A stretch of 64,000 nt of DNA. It comes from Symbiopectobacterium purcellii. Lineage in GTDB: Bacteria; Pseudomonadota; Gammaproteobacteria; Enterobacterales; Enterobacteriaceae. The position numbers and the translations under genes were made by a program. The stretch spans positions 4,030,001-4,094,000 of the forward strand of contig NZ_CP081864.1 in the NCBI RefSeq assembly GCF_019797845.1, in the 5' to 3' direction. A model generated the notes under the pieces. It was given only the letters and a program-made list of their open reading frames with translations. It was not told where the DNA came from and did no database searches. Shown piece after piece: positions 52,710-62,822 of the stretch; the first letter of the stretch is position 1; every line of letters starts with the position of its first letter.

Positions 52710-52865
52710 ATGAAAATCATTTCAATCTTTTTTCACGTATTTATCTTTTCCTTTCTGACTATCGCAGCATTATCAGGTTACACACTGGGTAACCAGCATT
52801 TGCTCTTGTCAGGAATGATGGTGCTATCATGGAGTCACATCTGTCTGAGACGCTCCTTTGGCTGA
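52710..52865 (+). CDS. Candidate small membrane protein (51 residues)
   Basis: ATG 52710, behind the purine-rich AAAGAAGAAA, opens a 51-codon frame ending in TGA at 52863-52865. The protein starts MKIISIFFHVFIFSFLTIAA and ends HICLRRSFG. Residues about 3-25 and 30-42 are hydrophobic, and the basic end RRSFG would anchor it. It lies 59 bases before gss in the same direction. The hydrophobic coding and plausible start favour a real gene, but no family is recognised and AT-rich DNA often gives hydrophobic frames. Confidence 0.45.
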   Translation: MKIISIFFHVFIFSFLTIAALSGYTLGNQHLLLSGMMVLSWSHICLRRSFG

Positions 52866-52924
52866 AGGGCAAAGAGGAATTTCAACTGCAACGGCCAGAA
52901 GGGCGTACATCTGAGGTCTGACTA

Positions 52925-54805
52925 ATGAGTACAGCGTCAACAGGTAGCGATGCCCCCTTTGGCACGCTATTGGGATATGCGCCCGGCGGCGTAGCCATTT
53001 ATTCTTCAAATTACAGTACGTTACCTCCAGAACACGATCACCGTGATGCCAGTTTCCGCAGCTATATTGGCAACGAATATATGGGACATAAGTGGCAGTG
53101 CGTTGAGTTTGCCCGCCGTTTTTTGTTCCTGAACTACGGCTCGGTCTTTACTGATGTTGGGATGGCCTATGAAATCTTCTCCTTACGCTTCCTGCGCCAA
53201 GTGGTTAACGACAATCTGCTGCCACTTCAAGCCTTCGCCAATGGATCTCCGCGTCCTCCCGTCGCCGGAGCCTTGCTGATCTGGCAGAAAGGCGGCGAGT
53301 TCAAACACACGGGCCACGTCGCAGTGATTACCCAACTGCTGGGTAATAAGGTCAGGATTGCTGAACAGAACGTTCACTACACGCCACTCCCTCCCGGTCA
53401 GCAGTGGACACGAGAATTAACGCTGGAAGTGAATGACGGGCACTACACCCTTAAAGATACCTTTAGCGACACCACCATCCTGGGGTGGATGATCCAGACC
53501 AGCAATACCGAGCATAGCCTGCCACAACCGACCGTTCCCCCGACTGCATTGGCGCTCGGTAGTGCGCGGCTTGAAAATAAAGGGCAGTTCGACGGCAAAT
53601 GGCTCAATGAGGCCGATCCGTTACAACATGCCTATGCACAAGCAAACGGCCACCGCATTAATGCCGATCCTTATCGTTACTTCACCATGACCGAACGCGC
53701 CGAGCAGGAACTGATCAAGGCAACCAATGAACTGCATTTGATGTATTTGCATGCCACGGATAAGGTCTTGAAAGATGACAATCTGTTGGCACTGTTCGAC
53801 ATTCCCAGGATCCTGTGGCCACGGTTGCGGCTTTCCTGGCAACGCCGGCGCCACCATATGATCACCGGGCGGCTGGATTTTTGTATGGATGAACGTGGAC
53901 TAAAAGTCTATGAATACAATGCAGATTCCGCATCATGCCACACCGAGGGTGGGCTAATTCTTGAGCAATGGCTGAAACACAGCAATATCACCGCAGGCTA
54001 TAACCCCTCGGAAGATTTGCTTGATGAATTGTCAGGAGCCTGGCAGCACAGCCACGCCGCTCCCTTTGTCCACATCATGCAGGACAGGGATGTAGAAGAA
54101 AGCTACCACGCACAATTTATGCAACGCGCCCTGACGCAAGCGGGCTTTGACAGCAAAATTATCTTCGGACTGGATGAATTGAGCTGGGATAGTGCCGGGC
54201 AACTGATTGATAGTGAACAGCGCCCGGTAAACTGCGTGTGGAAAACCTGGGCATGGGAAACCGTGGTTGAGCAGCTTCGTGAAATCAGCGATACCGAATA
54301 TGCTGCGCAGCCAATTCGTACCGGCCACCCGCAAAATGAGGTGCGCCTTATCGACTTACTGCTGCGCCCGGAAGTGCGCGTGTTTGAACCGCTGTGGACC
54401 ATGATACCCGGAAACAAGGCAATACTGCCGGTATTGTGGTCACTGTTTCCCCATCACCGCTATTTGCTCGATACCGACTTTGTGGTGAATGAGGAACTGG
54501 CGCAAACGGGATATGCGGTAAAACCGATATCGGGACGCTGTGGCAACAACTTTGATCTGATCAACCGACACGAGGAAGTGCTGGACCAGACCCACGGCCA
54601 GTTTGTTGACCGGAAAAACATCTATCAACAGCTCTGGTGCCTGCCGAAGGTCGATGGGAAGTATCTTCAGGTTTGTACCTTCACCATTGGCGGCAGCTAT
54701 GGCGGCGCGTGCTTGCGTGGCGATGATACCCTGGTGATCAAAAAGGAAAGTGATATCGAGCCGCTTATTGTGTTGCCTGACGGGGATTCCCCACAGAATA
54801 AATAA
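52925..54805 (+). CDS. gss: Bifunctional glutathionylspermidine amidase/synthase
   Basis: A 626-residue cytosolic enzyme close in length to the E. coli enzyme (619). The N-terminal CHAP-type amidase (residues about 10-200) has its nucleophile in GHKWQCVEFARR and the histidine in KHTGHVAVIT. The C-terminal ATP-grasp synthetase (about 220-620) has YEYNADSASCHTEGG and VNCVWKTWAWETV, typical of glutathionylspermidine synthases. It joins glutathione to spermidine with ATP and the amidase reverses this; the role is in redox and polyamine balance. A strong hairpin follows the stop. It separates the adhesin from the pilus operon and is not part of either. Confidence 0.95.
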   Translation: MSTASTGSDAPFGTLLGYAPGGVAIYSSNYSTLPPEHDHRDASFRSYIGNEYMGHKWQCVEFARRFLFLNYGSVFTDVGMAYEIFSLRFLRQVVNDNLLPLQAFANGSPRPPVAGALLIWQKGGEFKHTGHVAVITQLLGNKVRIAEQNVHYTPLPPGQQWTRELTLEVNDGHYTLKDTFSDTTILGWMIQTSNTEHSLPQPTVPPTALALGSARLENKGQFDGKWLNEADPLQHAYAQANGHRINADPYRYFTMTERAEQELIKATNELHLMYLHATDKVLKDDNLLALFDIPRILWPRLRLSWQRRRHHMITGRLDFCMDERGLKVYEYNADSASCHTEGGLILEQWLKHSNITAGYNPSEDLLDELSGAWQHSHAAPFVHIMQDRDVEESYHAQFMQRALTQAGFDSKIIFGLDELSWDSAGQLIDSEQRPVNCVWKTWAWETVVEQLREISDTEYAAQPIRTGHPQNEVRLIDLLLRPEVRVFEPLWTMIPGNKAILPVLWSLFPHHRYLLDTDFVVNEELAQTGYAVKPISGRCGNNFDLINRHEEVLDQTHGQFVDRKNIYQQLWCLPKVDGKYLQVCTFTIGGSYGGACLRGDDTLVIKKESDIEPLIVLPDGDSPQNK

Positions 54806-54815
54806 TGTGCAAAAA

Positions 54816-54842
54816 GGGTATACCGCCATTTACGGTATACCC
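54816..54842. terminator. Bidirectional terminator between gss and ecpE
   Basis: A perfect ten-base-pair stem (GGGTATACCG with CGGTATACCC) with a seven-base loop sits between convergent genes. On the minus-strand side it is followed by TTTTT (complement of AAAAA at 54811-54815), which fits an intrinsic terminator of the ecp operon. Confidence 0.75.
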
Positions 54843-54861
54843 TCTATTAACCGCCAAAACA

Positions 54862-55560
54862 TCAATGACAATCGTCGGAGATAGTAATGAATTTATCGTT
54901 ATAGATAATAAATTTGCTTCCGTTTTGCTTTAAATACGCATCGCGCAGTACATCACCCGGCCGCAAATAGAAAGTACGCCCTTCATCTTCTGTCGCTTCA
55001 CAGTCAGGTTTGACAATAGCCTTGAAGAAGGTATTCCCCTCGTTTTTCAATATCCCATCGGCTTTGTCAAATGCCCATTTGAAATTTATTTTCTTTGGTC
55101 GAACAACAAAAATAGCATCAATAACCACAATCGGTTCCAGTGTAATGGACGATCCCGAATCTCTCTTGGCATTAAGCGCTTTAGCCGGAATCTCACGAAA
55201 TGAGATCCGATAATATCGCTCTTTATCATCGTGAGGGCCGTTATAGAAGAATTTAAAATAATCTCCCTCTCCCTTCTGCAACGTCAGCGTTTTCGGCGAA
55301 TAAAGCACTTCTCCATCCGCCGGGCGCGTACGCATCTCCTTTTCACCGGGCTTGTCGATGCCGATGACGGATACGGTATAAATCCTGGCCGACTCATTGT
55401 TATTCAACACCCGCTTTGCCGTAAAGGTGTCGTCCTGTGGCAACGAAAAAGTCAGGTTACCGATGTAAATGGCATATGCAGCGTACGGGCTGTAAAAAAA
55501 AGCCAGAGCAGCAAGCACACAAAGAGATCTAATTAATGTTACGCCAGGTTGCTTGCACAT
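54862..55560 (-). CDS. ecpE: ECP pilus chaperone EcpE
   Basis: About 232 residues from ATG 55560, which has GGAG six bases upstream. A signal peptide (SLCVLAALAFFYSPYAAYA) is followed by a periplasmic chaperone fold of the alpha-fimbria class ([20 protein letters not shown] is shared almost word for word with Ecp[21 protein letters not shown]). It assists folding of the pilus subunits, probably the tip adhesin EcpD. It is the last gene of the operon and overlaps the end of ecpD by 32 bases. Confidence 0.92.
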   Translation of the reverse strand: MCKQPGVTLIRSLCVLAALAFFYSPYAAYAIYIGNLTFSLPQDDTFTAKRVLNNNESARIYTVSVIGIDKPGEKEMRTRPADGEVLYSPKTLTLQKGEGDYFKFFYNGPHDDKERYYRISFREIPAKALNAKRDSGSSITLEPIVVIDAIFVVRPKKINFKWAFDKADGILKNEGNTFFKAIVKPDCEATEDEGRTFYLRPGDVLRDAYLKQNGSKFIIYNDKFITISDDCH

Positions 55561-57172
55561 GAATTTCTCCAGAGGCACTCACCTCGCCAAACCACCCTTC
55601 ATTATTTACCGTTCTCTGCGAGATCGGGTTATTCATCGGGATTGAAAACTTCACCGTTGATTTATTCAGCAGACCAACATCCCCCGAGCCATCACTCCAG
55701 GGCGTACTGAGCCATAAGGCATCGGTCATATCACGCCAATTGCCGTCACATCCCACATCATAGGATGTCACACTCCCCGACCTGGTGGTAAACGCCAGCG
55801 ATGCCGGAAACGGCACCTGTGTCACACCGTCTGGTGAAGAGAAAATACAATAGGATCGGCCGGCAATCGAACGCGTGGGTCCGTTAACGTTGATCAACAC
55901 CTCATCAGCCGCCGTTTTTCCACTGGTCGTGACAATATAGCCAAAGTCCAGCGCGGGGCTCTCTGTCGCGACGTGTCCTTCTTTAGACGGCGCGACGTCA
56001 TAATCCTCAGAAATAATACTGATGCTAAAATCCCGAGGCTTGATAATCAGCCGATTTGACGTTGAGAATTCATACCAGCCAGACTCTGGCGACGTCGTGT
56101 TGTAAAATCTGAAATTAAACAAATCACTGCTGTTAGTATCACTGATACCCAAAGACACCATCTTCTTAAACAGATTACTGGAGAAGAAAACATAAATGGA
56201 ATCTGAGGATTTCATTTGGTTAAACGTAAAGTAATAGCTGATCCCACTCACTGGGCGCCAGGTGTTGCCATCAAGGCTGAATTACATATCATATAATGTA
56301 ACCCCCGCAGAAAGCGCGGCGTTATTTATCGACGGAAAAACATGGATTGACTCATTACTCACCCCATTGTTGGCCAACATGTAGCTAACCATTTTGCAGC
56401 TAACGCCGGTCAAACTACCAATGGTTTGAATTCGGCATTGAGAATTTCCCTCACCCAGCGTCGGCCGACCATCACTGTTAATAAACACTTCGGCCAGCGC
56501 ATTGGTATTAATCAGTTTCAGATGAGCGCCTTTGGTGTGTGTCACGTTACGTGTATACCAATACCCAGAAGCCTGATCCTTACATCGCGCGCCCGTATTT
56601 GCATCATAAGATACTGACGTCATGCAGGAATTTATTGTCGTCGTGAAACTCCCGCCCACCGGCACCTGCTGCAAATAGTGATAAAATGAATCCGACATCA
56701 TGCCGTGCATCCATTTTTGATCGCCGCTCGGTACGGTTACACCGTAAAAACCTTTGGTATCGGTGGTTTGCGGTAAAATCAGGCTGGTATTCAAGTTACA
56801 ACCATTGTACCAACTGATACAACGCAACCCCTGCAACGGATTGGATACCGGTGGATTATCCAACCACATATCAAATTTCCAGTTAGCGTATAACCCCGTA
56901 TTATAACCATTGTCGATATAGCCGAGGCTCTGTTGCACATAGCCGCCCGCCCCGGTAGATTTCAACCCAGTCCAGCGGTTTGCACCGGTTATCCGCGGAT
57001 CCAGTGCCCCCGCAGGCGTCACAAAAAAGTTGTCATCTGCGTTGTTTTCAACAAAAACATAGGACATCGCGGGCGCATCAGGCCAGTTGGTTTTTGTCAC
57101 AGCAGCGTTCGCTGAGGCTGTGACGATCAGCGCACTGAAAGCACTGAGTAAGGTCCATCTATTACCCTTCAT
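55529..57172 (-). pseudogene. ecpD: Tip adhesin gene ecpD, interrupted by an in-frame stop
   Basis: ATG 57172 (GGGGA five to six bases upstream) opens a frame that reads a signal peptide (LLSAFSALIVTASANAA) and the N-terminal half of EcpD and stops at TAA 56282-56284 after VTLYDM. The same frame continues without a shift with FSLDGNTWRPVSGISYYFTF to the stop at 55529. The two halves together give about 547 residues, the length of E. coli EcpD. A single C-to-T change (CAA to TAA) would explain it. As it stands the product would be about 296 residues lacking the C-terminal part; a GTG at 56251 could start a fragment without signal peptide. The tip protein is likely lost unless the stop is read through. 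Confidence 0.8.
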
Positions 57173-59762
57173 GATATTCCCCAGATGACAAATTACTGGC
57201 ATAGCGACTCAGCCCGATACAAATAACATCCCCCACCCATACGGCACCTCGAGCCTTGCTCAGATCGAGTTCCGCTTCACAGCGCTGGTTATTGCCATAG
57301 CTGTAGTCAATAACTGGATATTTTTTATCAACATCGATAACAAATTCGCCGTTCTCATCCGTACTGGTTCGGCCGATATGGTTATTAATGCGTGCATTCG
57401 CCAACAACGAGCCATCCTCAGCGCGAATACGACCAAATACCGTCACCCGCTGTTTTATTTCTGGTTCAATAACAGCTACGTTGCCGGGATAAAGCGTCAA
57501 TTGACGTTTGCGGCCGGTCACGATGTCGTAACTATCAACGGCGTCCTTGCTGTTCTGAATCTCAATCTCATAGCGACTGTAAGGCGAAAGCGGCAAATAA
57601 TTGCGTTTACCGTCTAATTGGAAGGTTCTTCCGTTCACTTTCGCACTCAACTTGCCATCATCAGCCACATCTGTTTTGAAGATAATGCCCGCGTTCCCAT
57701 CGGTGCGTCCGCTTGCAGCCAGCTGATTACCCTGTACACCGACGCTGCCCTTCGCCGTCAGGTTGGTATTCACATAGCCGTCGGCACTGCTGTTGACATT
57801 CAGCGTCCCGGCAGAATACTTGGTATCAAACTGCGTGTAGGCACCGCCACTCAATGATTTGTCATCCCCTGTGTCGCCCGATATTGCTCTGGACACATTG
57901 GCGCCCACGGTACGGATCGCCCCGTCATTAAACTGTTTGCGGGCCGACAGGTTCGCCATGGTATAGCCGTTCTGATGCGTGGTACCGGCGCTAAACCAAT
58001 TTCCCAGCGGCATAGAGAAATCCAACGCAATATATCTGCCCGTATTACTGCTGCTACCGCTGTAGCCATTACTGCTGCCGTTGTTGCTGTACCCATTGCT
58101 ATAGCCATTTTGATAACTCTGGATCCCCATACGTAACCCCAAGGTTCCGCGCGAACCGCTGTATAACATCTGGCTGTAATCGACGTTGTAATAATTGCTG
58201 TCATTATGCCTGTCGTCATTATAGCTAACGTTCAGTATGCCCAATTTTGACCACAACACATTCATATTGAGCGTGCCGCCAATCGCGCGGTTATCCGCAT
58301 CATTACGGCGCAAATCATCCCCCATCGAGGCTTTTTCGATATTGACCCATAAAGAACTGAATCCACCGGGCAGCGCAGCGGTAACGTTACCAATGCTGCT
58401 CACCGAGCTGTCGTTGGCTACCATTTGCTGTAGGTTGGCACCGATCGATTCCGTTATCGGTACAGAGACGCGGCCTTCACCAATCATCGCGCTGTCATAG
58501 CCATACCCGGTGGCGGACCAGTTGGTCAATCCAGCGGAGCCCGACAACGAGCCCCCGAGCAGATAGGTGTCTTTCGCTGGCTTGGTTTTTTTACCGCTCT
58601 CATACCAGCGCTCCATATGCATACTGCCGCCCCAGATTTGCCAGCCCAATGGCGCACCTGTCGCCCGACCGCGCGTGAACAGCTTATTCACACGTTCGAC
58701 ACGCCGGCTGACCATTCGACCATTGACGACAACGGCGACATCTACATCGTAAATACCGTAAGGCAGCCCACGCGTATCCACTTCATGACTGCCCATGCCA
58801 AAATTCTGAACACTGAGCAGACGGCCTTCGCGCGAAATATGCACCTCTCCCGCCGCAGACAGGAATACAACAATTGGCGTAGCCGACTGCGAATTGTCAA
58901 ACACCGTCGAACTTGCTGCATTTCCCCAGGATGCACCGTAAATTTTGCCAGAAGAAAGCGCGGTCATCGGCCCTAATGACTGGAGATTCCAGGTATCAAG
59001 CATCCCAGCGGCAAAGCGGTACCCACCAAAATCACGCTCATACATCGCTTTATACACCGTACTGTCCCGATGGCTGGAGCCCATGCCATAAAAGGCACCA
59101 TCGAGCACCATATGATGTTCACGCAATGCCGTAACATTATTCAGCGAAAGATAACTCGAGGTATTATCGCCACCGTTACGCATCTGGTTGTTGTACACCC
59201 CCAGGTTGTAATTCAAGGTGCTGCTAAGCGCATCGACGCTGGCGTTGCCAATATCTTCGCTACGCGGACGGAATAAGGTACCGAGTGCTTCTTGTCGAAC
59301 CACCAGTTGCAAAATCAATTGCTTCAAATTGAATTTCAGCCAGGCATCATCGACAACTTTGATTTCCAAATTCTCATTAAAGGGCGCATCGGTTAAAGCG
59401 GCTAATGCATGACGTGTTTTTTCATTCACCGTAGCAGTGTCATCTTTCTCCTCGATATGTATCAATTTGACTTTCACAGTATCACCGTCCAACCAGATAA
59501 CCGCATTACCGATACGCTGATCGTTTTGTGATTCGGCACTGCCATCCAGATGAATAAATAACGGTATACTCATTCCATCTAGCAATGCATTACGGAAAGC
59601 GTGGGGTATCATGACACCGCCAATCTGTTGAACCGTTTTCTGCGCCGCCGCTACGTTAAACGCAACAGAAAATAACACCATCATAGATATTACAATTTTT
59701 TTTATTTCGATGTTTATTTGCAATTTGTACATAGTATTAATTCTGTCAGGTTTGTCACTCAT
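57162..59762 (-). CDS. ecpC: ECP pilus usher EcpC
   Basis: An outer-membrane usher of 866 residues, strongly like E. coli EcpC (for example [60 protein letters not shown]). It threads pilin subunits to the surface. The start at 59762 overlaps the ecpB stop (ATGA); ATG 59732 just before the signal peptide ([14 protein letters not shown]) is the alternative. A low-complexity NGYS/NGSS insertion (coded by 58044-58109) sits where E. coli has a short NGDSSAN-like stretch. The end overlaps the ecpD start by 11 bases. Confidence 0.95.
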   Translation of the reverse strand: MSDKPDRINTMYKLQINIEIKKIVISMMVLFSVAFNVAAAQKTVQQIGGVMIPHAFRNALLDGMSIPLFIHLDGSAESQNDQRIGNAVIWLDGDTVKVKLIHIEEKDDTATVNEKTRHALAALTDAPFNENLEIKVVDDAWLKFNLKQLILQLVVRQEALGTLFRPRSEDIGNASVDALSSTLNYNLGVYNNQMRNGGDNTSSYLSLNNVTALREHHMVLDGAFYGMGSSHRDSTVYKAMYERDFGGYRFAAGMLDTWNLQSLGPMTALSSGKIYGASWGNAASSTVFDNSQSATPIVVFLSAAGEVHISREGRLLSVQNFGMGSHEVDTRGLPYGIYDVDVAVVVNGRMVSRRVERVNKLFTRGRATGAPLGWQIWGGSMHMERWYESGKKTKPAKDTYLLGGSLSGSAGLTNWSATGYGYDSAMIGEGRVSVPITESIGANLQQMVANDSSVSSIGNVTAALPGGFSSLWVNIEKASMGDDLRRNDADNRAIGGTLNMNVLWSKLGILNVSYNDDRHNDSNYYNVDYSQMLYSGSRGTLGLRMGIQSYQNGYSNGYSNNGSSNGYSGSSSNTGRYIALDFSMPLGNWFSAGTTHQNGYTMANLSARKQFNDGAIRTVGANVSRAISGDTGDDKSLSGGAYTQFDTKYSAGTLNVNSSADGYVNTNLTAKGSVGVQGNQLAASGRTDGNAGIIFKTDVADDGKLSAKVNGRTFQLDGKRNYLPLSPYSRYEIEIQNSKDAVDSYDIVTGRKRQLTLYPGNVAVIEPEIKQRVTVFGRIRAEDGSLLANARINNHIGRTSTDENGEFVIDVDKKYPVIDYSYGNNQRCEAELDLSKARGAVWVGDVICIGLSRYASNLSSGEYHEG
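58044..58109 (-). repeat. Low-complexity NGYS/NSSG repeat tract inside ecpC
   Basis: Twenty-two codons encode imperfect repeats of NGYS, NNGSS and GSSS. At DNA level related words such as GGCTATAGCAAT and GGGTACAGCAAC recur. The tract lies in a loop between two well conserved beta-strand segments, so length changes are likely tolerated on the surface or in the periplasm. Confidence 0.75.
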
Positions 59763-60427
59763 TTAACGGAAACGAATTTTTCAGCCTGCCACATGGCAAC
59801 TCGGCCTTTTTTATCCTCAGTATTAACGCGAGAAAAAGCGCGTGTTTTTCCCGGCATAAGGTAATAGTTTTCTTTGCATTCCTTGCCATCAACCGGTTTT
59901 AAGCAAGGACCGTAGGCAATCACACGTAACGTCGCATTTCCGGTATTGGTTATTTTCCCATTGGCATACTGGTAACCAAAGGTCACTTTCCTTGGTGCCA
60001 CCACCAGAATGGTGCCAATTCGGGCCGAGGCAGTCGCAACAGCACTTTTATTTGATGCCCCACTCTGCGCATCGCTCAACGCCTGATCAAACCAGATAAT
60101 CCGATAATAACGTTCTTTATCATCATTGGAGCCCTGATAGAAAAAACGGACAACGTCACTGTTTTGCGCGGGCAGCAGTAAACTTGCAGGGGTGAGTAGT
60201 AACTCATCTTTCTTTTCCATTGGAATAATGGTGCCGCCTTCAAGCGGGGAAGATAATCTTTCCACTTTGACATTCACCAATCGACCATCATTCGTGGTAT
60301 TTTTAATCTCTTTGCTAAGCGTGGAACTGTCGCTGTGAATAAAGGCAGTAATATCCCTCACATCTAACGCTAATGCGGGTGCACTATTCACCAAGAATAA
60401 ACTCATTATGAAAATAACAGGCTTCAT
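59759..60427 (-). CDS. ecpB: ECP pilus chaperone EcpB
   Basis: A 222-residue periplasmic chaperone with a signal peptide ([15 protein letters not shown]), an N-terminal immunoglobulin-like domain ([20 protein letters not shown] shortened at its end in EcpE) and [20 protein letters not shown] in the second half. It matches EcpB (MatC/YagY). It carries the main pilin EcpA to the usher. It is the second structural gene of ecpABCDE, 62 bases after ecpA behind an intrinsic hairpin, and its stop overlaps the ecpC start. Confidence 0.94.
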   Translation of the reverse strand: MKPVIFIMSLFLVNSAPALALDVRDITAFIHSDSSTLSKEIKNTTNDGRLVNVKVERLSSPLEGGTIIPMEKKDELLLTPASLLLPAQNSDVVRFFYQGSNDDKERYYRIIWFDQALSDAQSGASNKSAVATASARIGTILVVAPRKVTFGYQYANGKITNTGNATLRVIAYGPCLKPVDGKECKENYYLMPGKTRAFSRVNTEDKKGRVAMWQAEKFVSVK

Positions 60428-60449
60428 GATTCTTCCGTATTACACAGTA

Positions 60450-60475
60450 AAAAAGGCGGGTGACCCCGCCTTTTT
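60450..60475 (-). terminator. Intrinsic terminator/attenuator between ecpA and ecpB
   Basis: On the minus strand AAAAAGGCGGG pairs with CCCGCCTTTTT over 11 bases with a four-base loop, followed by a T run. It lies 14 bases after the ecpA stop and before ecpB. A partial stop here would make the major pilin in excess over chaperone and usher. Confidence 0.8.
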
Positions 60476-60489
60476 CTCGCAAAGAGAAC

Positions 60490-61077
60490 TTAGCTGGTCC
60501 AGGTCGCATCGAACTGAACGCTAACATCACCGCTCCAGATCCCTTCCGGCAACAGGCTGTAATCAGCCACAGGCGTAGTGCCATCGCTGGTGCCGCTAAT
60601 AATGGCAAAGGTAAAGGCATCTTGTGCTGTAGTGCGACCGGTCTTGTTATAACCGTTGGACAAAGCACTCAGGTTTCCACCCAGCACACTGTTAGCGGTA
60701 TCGATCAGCACGGTATCAGCCATTTTTTCAATGGCAGTGCCGTTATAATCGACGCCAACATTCAGCGTGGAACCCGATGAATCTAATTGCGTCAACGTAT
60801 TGCTGACCAAGCGAGACGTCAGTTTGAAAGAGGTTGCGCTGGTGTCGCCTTCAACCGCCACATCAAACAGCCCTTTTTGGGTATTAAAGCCGTTCACACC
60901 CTCGGCATATTGAAATGCAAGACTGCCTAGCGGCGTGACAACCAGTTTGCTGGTGGTGTCCTTTTTAGCCGTCGCTGACCATGTTGCCATCGCCTGGGCG
61001 GTGACATCAGCAGCCTGCGCTGCACCGATATTAACCACTGCCGCAGCCAAGGCGAGCATCACAATACTTTTTTTCAT
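60490..61077 (-). CDS. ecpA: ECP major pilin EcpA (MatB)
   Basis: A 195-residue pilin nearly identical in pattern to E. coli EcpA: signal peptide [11 protein letters not shown], then [40 protein letters not shown] and the end [20 protein letters not shown]. It forms the shaft of the E. coli common pilus-type fimbria used in adhesion and biofilms. AAGGATG stands before the ATG at the right distance. ecpR lies 411 bases upstream in the same direction. Confidence 0.97.
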   Translation of the reverse strand: MKKSIVMLALAAAVVNIGAAQAADVTAQAMATWSATAKKDTTSKLVVTPLGSLAFQYAEGVNGFNTQKGLFDVAVEGDTSATSFKLTSRLVSNTLTQLDSSGSTLNVGVDYNGTAIEKMADTVLIDTANSVLGGNLSALSNGYNKTGRTTAQDAFTFAIISGTSDGTTPVADYSLLPEGIWSGDVSVQFDATWTS

Positions 61078-61488
61078 TCTTACATCCTTAAGATTATTAC
61101 TGCTTATGTTTAATTGAGAGAAAAATAAAACTTACTGCATTTTATAAAAGGTAAAAACTTATCGACTCAAAAATATCTCAATACCCTCAATTCCTTAATG
61201 ATTAAGCATTTTAAAAACGCTTTATTTCAAAGGAAATAAAAAAGATATTGTTTTTATGGCAAAGCAAACCGCACCAGATCATCATAATTACTGGCGATAT
61301 CAATTTAAAGCATCTAACTAAACTTATTAAAACCCTACGAAAGCATATACAACATCATCACTGGGAAATAATGCTTCCCCAGGGTTGATTTGATGTTTTT
61401 TACACGTGCAGAAAACTTTCTCTGTGATATTTCTTTCATAAACATGATTTTGATTATGAAATAAAACACCAAACAGAAAAATTAGATT
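61078..61488. promoter_or_regulatory. ecpR-ecpA intergenic control region
   Basis: This AT-rich stretch of 411 bases precedes ecpA and probably holds its promoter. A short palindrome TTTATTTC/GAAATAAA (61221-61240) is a candidate site for a dimeric regulator such as EcpR. No gene seen. Confidence 0.45.
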
Positions 61489-62109
61489 TTAAAATTGAAA
61501 AGCATGAAACAACTTAACACCCAATTTTCTTTCAATTGAGTATTTGATGTTATATAGCCTTTTACTGCCTATTTGCAACTCTCCAGCGATCTCTTTCAAA
61601 GAACACCCGTTAAGCACCAGGAATAAGACAGACACTTCCTTTTCTGTCATTTTTCCCCGCGCTCTGGTCGCATTTATCTTTCTTAAATAGATCTTATCTA
61701 TAGACTTCAAGATATTTTCATAACCATCACTGGTATACAACACTGAAAAAATTCTGTCATCCCGTTGTTTCCAGTAGGCAGCCAGAGGCTCCATTAATTT
61801 GTCAGAAACAAGGATCAAACGCAACCCAGAACGCGCAAGGTAATCCAGCCAACGAGCATTGGTGAAAATTTTTATGTTCGCCAATGAGAAGTCAACAAAG
61901 ACAAACCCGCCGCCCATGTAATTGTATTTACTATTCGCAACAACATCAACCAACCCGATGCTGAGGTAATAGTTACTTTCAGGCCATACACAGAACTGCT
62001 CTTTAATACAATTAATGGTTCTTAAAGATGGAAAAGGTAATAATTCACACCGAAACTGACAACTTACACAACTTAACCCATTAAATATTTTTGTAGTATT
62101 TACTTTCAT
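61489..62109 (-). CDS. ecpR: LuxR-type regulator, EcpR (MatA)-like
   Basis: A 206-residue protein with a C-terminal LuxR-type helix-turn-helix (MTEKEVSVLFLVLNGCSLKE; IAGELQIGSKRLYNIKYSIE). The N-terminal part has five cysteines in the first 45 residues and no receiver signature that I recognise. Position, orientation and domain order match EcpR of E. coli (about 196 residues), but residue identity is low, so it is a divergent EcpR or a different LuxR protein in its place. It probably activates ecpA. Confidence 0.75.
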   Translation of the reverse strand: MKVNTTKIFNGLSCVSCQFRCELLPFPSLRTINCIKEQFCVWPESNYYLSIGLVDVVANSKYNYMGGGFVFVDFSLANIKIFTNARWLDYLARSGLRLILVSDKLMEPLAAYWKQRDDRIFSVLYTSDGYENILKSIDKIYLRKINATRARGKMTEKEVSVLFLVLNGCSLKEIAGELQIGSKRLYNIKYSIERKLGVKLFHAFQF

Positions 62110-62822
62110 CGTTCACTTTTCCGAATTATCCTACTTGCTACCTCTCTATAATTTCGCCAACGCATAACAATTAGTAGGCATTCTATGCAAACAGAAAAAT
62201 ATAGCAATAGTTTTTTTATCTTTTACATCAAACGAAAAAAGATTAATTTTCCTAAAAACAAAACACACACATAAAAACACATATATATAAAAAGATACAA
62301 ATCAACAATCTAAAACAGGCCTCGACGTCAAAGGAAAGTTTAAAATAAGAAAACTCCAACATTCATTAAGAATTTTCCATATTAATTTACAGAACTGCAC
62401 CAAAATAGACACGGCAAAAATGTTATCGGCACATTCAATAAAGGGAAAAATTGACGATACTTTAGCAGTAGCAACCCCAACAATTTTCACCGGCCACACG
62501 GAAAAAAAATGGCACAATAGTCACCGTAGGTAATTATCGTATTTCCATCATTGCGATCAGTAACCCTTCCCATCGTTTGTAAATCATCTATCTAAATTAC
62601 GATACGCTTCGCGCAGGAAGAGGCTGGTATCAGAATCAGATACATTTTCCACTACTGCTTTGATAACGTTCCAGCTAGCGGACCTCAGTGGGTGAATCCC
62701 TGCGCGAGGAAGTGATAAGATATACCGTACCCTAGAGTAGGCATGTTGCTGACAGGGTCTTTTGGTTTAAGTAAATGCTTGCAGCATAAGTGGCTTGTCC
62801 ATTAAATCCCCAATAGCTAAAA
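62110..62822. other. Intergenic region upstream of mutS
   Basis: About 710 bases between ecpR and mutS. The first 400 bases are AT-rich like the ecp region; the last 250 resemble the core genome in composition, so the edge of the variable DNA is probably near 62500-62600. A 71-codon frame on the minus strand (62302-62517) is hydrophobic but has no start signal and is not called. No RNA gene recognised. Confidence 0.5.

Larger units (their letters stand above)
52383..52924. other. AT-rich intergenic region between the adhesin and gss
   Basis: About 540 bases between divergent genes. It carries a perfect 22-base tandem duplication (52451-52494) and a short open frame for a membrane protein (52710-52865), both listed separately. 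The promoter of the adhesin gene must lie near 52400-52600. Confidence 0.55.

Noticed and set aside
55529..57172. Two separate genes or a programmed frameshift in ecpD
   Set aside because: Both halves are in the same frame, and the second half has no signal peptide or good start; a nonsense change is simpler.
62302..62517. 71-residue hydrophobic minus-strand frame upstream of mutS
   Set aside because: No start signal, no family and no neighbour that needs it; hydrophobic frames are common in AT-rich DNA.
20533..62822. tRNA gene, integrase or flanking direct repeats marking a genomic island
   Set aside because: I looked at the edges near 20.5, 46.7 and 62.5 kb and saw none.
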